Both the position numbers and the translations under genes were made by a program. A stretch of DNA of 7,552 bases from contig JACDDX010000074.1 of NCBI GenBank assembly GCA_013816685.1, forward strand, positions 1-7,552, written 5' to 3'. Source of the DNA: Gemmatimonadales bacterium (GTDB lineage: Bacteria > Gemmatimonadota > Gemmatimonadetes > Gemmatimonadales > GWC2-71-9). Every line of letters begins with the position of its first letter. Positions within the stretch are counted from its first letter, which is position 1. Of this stretch, positions 5,425 through 7,552 are shown piece after piece. The notes under the pieces were generated by a model. That model searched no databases. It was not told the origin of the DNA and saw only the letters and a program-made list of their open reading frames with translations.

Positions 5425-6452
5425 GCCGAGGGCCGATGCTGGCCGCGGTGGTCGTGCTCCTGGCGCGACCGGCCGCCGCCCAGGAGCTGCACCAGCTCCG
5501 GCGGCTGGAGGATCACAGCCAGACCTTCGAGGTGTTCCCCACGGCGGGTCGCTACACGGTGGGCGACACCGTGCACGTCCGCTTCCGGCTCCGGCTGGAC
5601 GAGCGCGATCTGTTGTTCGACACGCTGCCGCGCGCCGTGCCGCCGCTCGACGGCGTGCGGGTGCTCCGGGTGGACCGGCTGCAGCGCAACCCCGACCGGA
5701 TCTTCGAAGGCACCGCCACCATCGCGTTCTACCGCCCCGGGCACCGCCCGGTACCGGTGTTCGCCCTGCCGTTCATGCGCGCGGTCAAGGGAATTCAGCG
5801 CGGCGCGGTAGCCAGCGACAGCGCGTTCGTCGATGTCGCCGCGATTCTGCCGCTCGGCGGGCCGACGCTCAAGGACATCCGGGAGATCGAGCCCGCCGCC
5901 GGCGTCGGCCCGGGACCCATCGTGACGGGCGTGGCGATCCTGCTGATCCTGGGCCTGTGGCTGATGCTCAGGCGCCGAAGGCCGGCGCCGGTGGTCCCGG
6001 CACCTGCGCTCGCCGTCGTACCACGTCAATTCATTCCCCGTCCCACCGCGTACGAGCTGGCGGTCGGACGGCTGGCCGAGCTGGGGACGCGGCGACTCGC
6101 TGAGCGGGGCGAGGTGGAACGGCACTACCAAGGCGCGGCCGATATTCTGCGGGACTATCTCGAATCGGCCGAGGAGTTTCCGGCGCGGCAGCGGACGACG
6201 ACCGAGACGGTGTGGGGTCTGCCGGCGCCGCTGGCCGAGCGCGGGCTCCGGGAGTCGGCGCAGGCGCTGTTCGGCGACGCCGATCTGGTCAAGTTCGCGC
6301 GGGTCCGCCCCGACGTCCGAGCGGCCGCCCGCTTCCTCACCGCAGCCCGCGAGCTGCTGGAGCGCTGGAACGACGCACAGCCTTCGAGCCAGCCGGTGAT
6401 CACCGAGGCCGACCTCGCGCGGCCGGAGGAGTACGCCGATGCGGCTCGGTAA
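5415..6452 (+). CDS. Exported single-TM protein with DUF4381/BatD-like C-terminal domain
   Basis: 345 residues. The N-terminus carries a signal peptide (hydrophobic LAAVVVLLA at 9-17, likely cleavage at AAA-QE near 22-23). Residues 24-165 are predicted to lie outside the membrane and look like a beta-rich domain (FPTAGRYTVGDTVHVRFRLR, 41-60). A transmembrane segment (about 168-185) is followed by a basic stop-transfer run RRRR (186-189). The cytoplasmic tail contains YELAVGRLAEL and a helical block with HYQGAADILRDYLE (237-250), TTTETVWGL (261-269) and DADLVKFARVRP (288-299). These resemble the DUF4381 and BatD C-terminal regions. Position between DUF58 and the VWA gene supports a role linking the periplasm to the cytoplasmic MoxR/VWA machinery. 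The GTG at 5415 overlaps the previous gene by 10 bases; an ATG at 5436 (GAGGG three bases upstream) is an alternative that keeps the signal. It is shorter than classical BatD. The family assignment is by resemblance only. Confidence 0.78.
   Translation: MALGRGPMLAAVVVLLARPAAAQELHQLRRLEDHSQTFEVFPTAGRYTVGDTVHVRFRLRLDERDLLFDTLPRAVPPLDGVRVLRVDRLQRNPDRIFEGTATIAFYRPGHRPVPVFALPFMRAVKGIQRGAVASDSAFVDVAAILPLGGPTLKDIREIEPAAGVGPGPIVTGVAILLILGLWLMLRRRRPAPVVPAPALAVVPRQFIPRPTAYELAVGRLAELGTRRLAERGEVERHYQGAADILRDYLESAEEFPARQRTTTETVWGLPAPLAERGLRESAQALFGDADLVKFARVRPDVRAAARFLTAARELLERWNDAQPSSQPVITEADLARPEEYADAAR
6425..6431 (+). promoter_or_regulatory. Strong ribosome binding site for the VWA gene, inside the upstream CDS
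   Basis: GGAGGAG ends seven bases before the ATG at 6439, which is ideal spacing. It lies inside the 3' end of the preceding gene, where it also encodes Glu-Glu. It fixes the start and the 14-base overlap. It also suggests this gene is translated at a higher rate than its neighbours, whose sites are weak. Confidence 0.7.
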
Positions 6453-7431
6453 TCCGTTCGCGCTGCTGCTGCTCGCGCTGCCGCTGTGGGCGGCGTGGCG
6501 CCAGTGGGCCGCTCGGCGGGACGCGCCTCCGGGCCATCTCGCGCTGCCGGCGCTGCCCTTTCTGGGCGAGACGCCGGCCGGTCCGCGCGCCGCCTGGATG
6601 CGGCTTCTGCCGGTGCTGCGGGTGCTGGCGCTCACGCTCGTCGTCCTCGCGCTAGCGCGGCCCCAGACGCCGAAGGACGTGCGCGACGTACGGGTCAAGT
6701 CACGCAACGTCATCCTCGCGCTCGACATTTCCAGCAGCATGAAGGCAGGCGACTTCCAGCCGGGCAACCGGCTGTTCGTGGCGCGCCGGGTGGTGGGCGA
6801 GTTCGTGAAGCGCCGGCAGAACGACCTCGTGGGACTGGTGATCTTCGCCGGCCGCGCCTTTCTCCAGGCGCCGCTCACGCCCGACCTCGACGTGCTCCAG
6901 CAGACCGTCAAGCGGGTGGATATCGGGCTCCTGCCCGACGGCACCGCCATCGGCACTGCGCTCGCGCTCAGCCTCAACCAGCTCAAGAATCTTCCGCATG
7001 CCGCCAGCACGATCGTGCTCATCACCGACGGCGCCAACAACACCGGCCGGCCGACGCCGGCGCAGGCGGCGGAAGCGGCCCGCGCGCTGGGAGTGCGGGT
7101 GCACACGATCGGCGTGAGCACGGCCGACACCGGCAGCATCGCGCTCAACGGAGTCTGGAAGGTCGGCAACACCGCCGCCCGGCTCACATCGGCCGACGAA
7201 GTCGTGCTGCGCCGGGTCTCGGATCGCACCGGCGGCCGCTATTTTCGCGCGACCGATCCCGATGCCCTCTCGGGCGTCATGGATCAGATCGACAAGCTCG
7301 AGCGCACCGAGGTCAAGGTGAGCGAGACGCGCGACTATCGCGAGCTGTTCGTCGGCTTCCTGATCCCCGCGCTGGCGCTGCTCGCGCTCGACATCGTGCT
7401 CGGCGCCACCCGGCTCCGGTCGCTGCCATGA
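6439..7431 (+). CDS. batA: Membrane-anchored VWA-domain protein, BatA-like
   Basis: 330 residues, the usual length for BatA-type proteins. Hydrophobic segments lie at about 5-20, 57-74 and 304-323, leaving a VWA domain (about 88-285) between the second and third. The metal-binding site is complete: DxSxS as D96-S98-S100 (ALDISSS), T169 in DGTAIG, and D197 in ITDGAN. The family hallmarks FAGRAFLQAPLT (136-147), VHTIGVST (221-228), GGRYFRATD (265-273) and the C-terminal LRSLP are all present. Bat-type operons were first linked to aerotolerance in Bacteroides, and homologues with MoxR partners affect stress and envelope fitness elsewhere. The molecular target is unknown. The gene overlaps its upstream neighbour by 14 bases and shares ATGA with the next start. 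Inference: it forms a membrane complex with the next gene's product and is acted on by MoxR. Confidence 0.93.
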   Translation: MRLGNPFALLLLALPLWAAWRQWAARRDAPPGHLALPALPFLGETPAGPRAAWMRLLPVLRVLALTLVVLALARPQTPKDVRDVRVKSRNVILALDISSSMKAGDFQPGNRLFVARRVVGEFVKRRQNDLVGLVIFAGRAFLQAPLTPDLDVLQQTVKRVDIGLLPDGTAIGTALALSLNQLKNLPHAASTIVLITDGANNTGRPTPAQAAEAARALGVRVHTIGVSTADTGSIALNGVWKVGNTAARLTSADEVVLRRVSDRTGGRYFRATDPDALSGVMDQIDKLERTEVKVSETRDYRELFVGFLIPALALLALDIVLGATRLRSLP

Positions 7432-7552
7432 GCCCGTCGTTCGCCGCGCCAGGCGTCCTCGTGCTGCTCGCGGTACTGCTGCCGCTGGCGGCATGGCTCC
7501 TGGCCCGCGCGGCGCGGCGGCGGGAGCTGGCCCTGCAGGCCTTCGGCGACAC
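7428..7552 (+). CDS. Start of a second membrane protein, probably VWA/BatB-like; cut by window
   Basis: The ATG at 7428 overlaps the batA-like stop in ATGA. The frame stays open for 41 codons to the window edge. The visible part has one hydrophobic segment (residues 9-26, PGVLVLLAVLLPLAAWLL followed by ARAARRR) and then ELALQAFGD. This matches the N-terminal pattern of Bat-type VWA proteins, where a membrane helix precedes a basic run and an 'FGD' motif. No ribosome binding site is visible before the start, so translation is probably coupled to the upstream gene. In related operons the next gene is a second VWA protein (BatB), so that is the likely identity. The VWA domain itself lies outside the window and was not seen. 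Confidence 0.72.
   Translation, partial: MSPSFAAPGVLVLLAVLLPLAAWLLARAARRRELALQAFGD

Noticed and set aside
5421..7229. A 602-codon minus-strand open frame opposite the BatD-like and BatA-like genes
   Set aside because: It is the complement of conserved coding sequence, rich in Arg/Ala/Ser, with no domain and no ribosome site. It is a GC-driven shadow.

Overview
The window is GC-rich bacterial DNA, densely coding, with every recognisable gene on the + strand. GC-rich codon third positions, GTG starts, a DinB-like protein ending in an HTAHHRGQ-type motif, a two-PDZ HtrA protease and a MoxR/VWA cluster would fit Gemmatimonadota or a similar high-GC Gram-negative lineage. That placement is inferred from general resemblance; no rRNA or marker gene in the window settles it.

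Layout. (1) Positions 1-558 are the 3' part of a DinB-like metal-binding four-helix-bundle gene whose start lies outside the window; its stop codon sits in the loop of an inverted repeat. (2) A 132-base gap carries a second GC-rich hairpin and an extended -10-like element. It leads into an exported HtrA/Do serine protease (691-2277) with an intact His-Asp-Ser triad and two PDZ domains, the second divergent. (3) The gap at 2278-2475 has a strong 12-bp hairpin, probably the protease terminator, a second 8-bp hairpin, and a clear ribosome binding site. (4) A short-chain dehydrogenase/reductase of the YghA/GSP39 type (2476-3525) has a long, highly charged N-terminal extension. (5) From 3557 to the right edge runs a compact MoxR-VWA ('Bat-type') operon: MoxR AAA+ ATPase, DUF58 protein, a signal-peptide/one-TM protein with a DUF4381/BatD-like C-terminal domain, a membrane-anchored VWA protein (BatA-like), and the first 41 codons of another membrane protein, probably the second VWA protein (BatB-like). 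Adjacent genes overlap by 4, 10, 14 and 4 bases.

How it fits together. Established family knowledge: MoxR ATPases act as chaperone-like AAA+ machines with VWA proteins encoded beside them, and Bat-type operons have been tied to aerotolerance and envelope or stress fitness. HtrA is an envelope quality-control protease, and GSP39/YghA-like SDRs are associated with general stress. Inference: the window reads as an envelope/stress neighbourhood. No terminator is visible between the SDR and moxR, so the two could share a transcript. moxR also has a TANNNT element placed exactly for a leaderless transcript.

I saw no CRISPR array, tRNA, rRNA, insertion sequence or attachment site. The main genes are recognisable family members. 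The points worth a second look are regulatory and architectural rather than an obviously new system.
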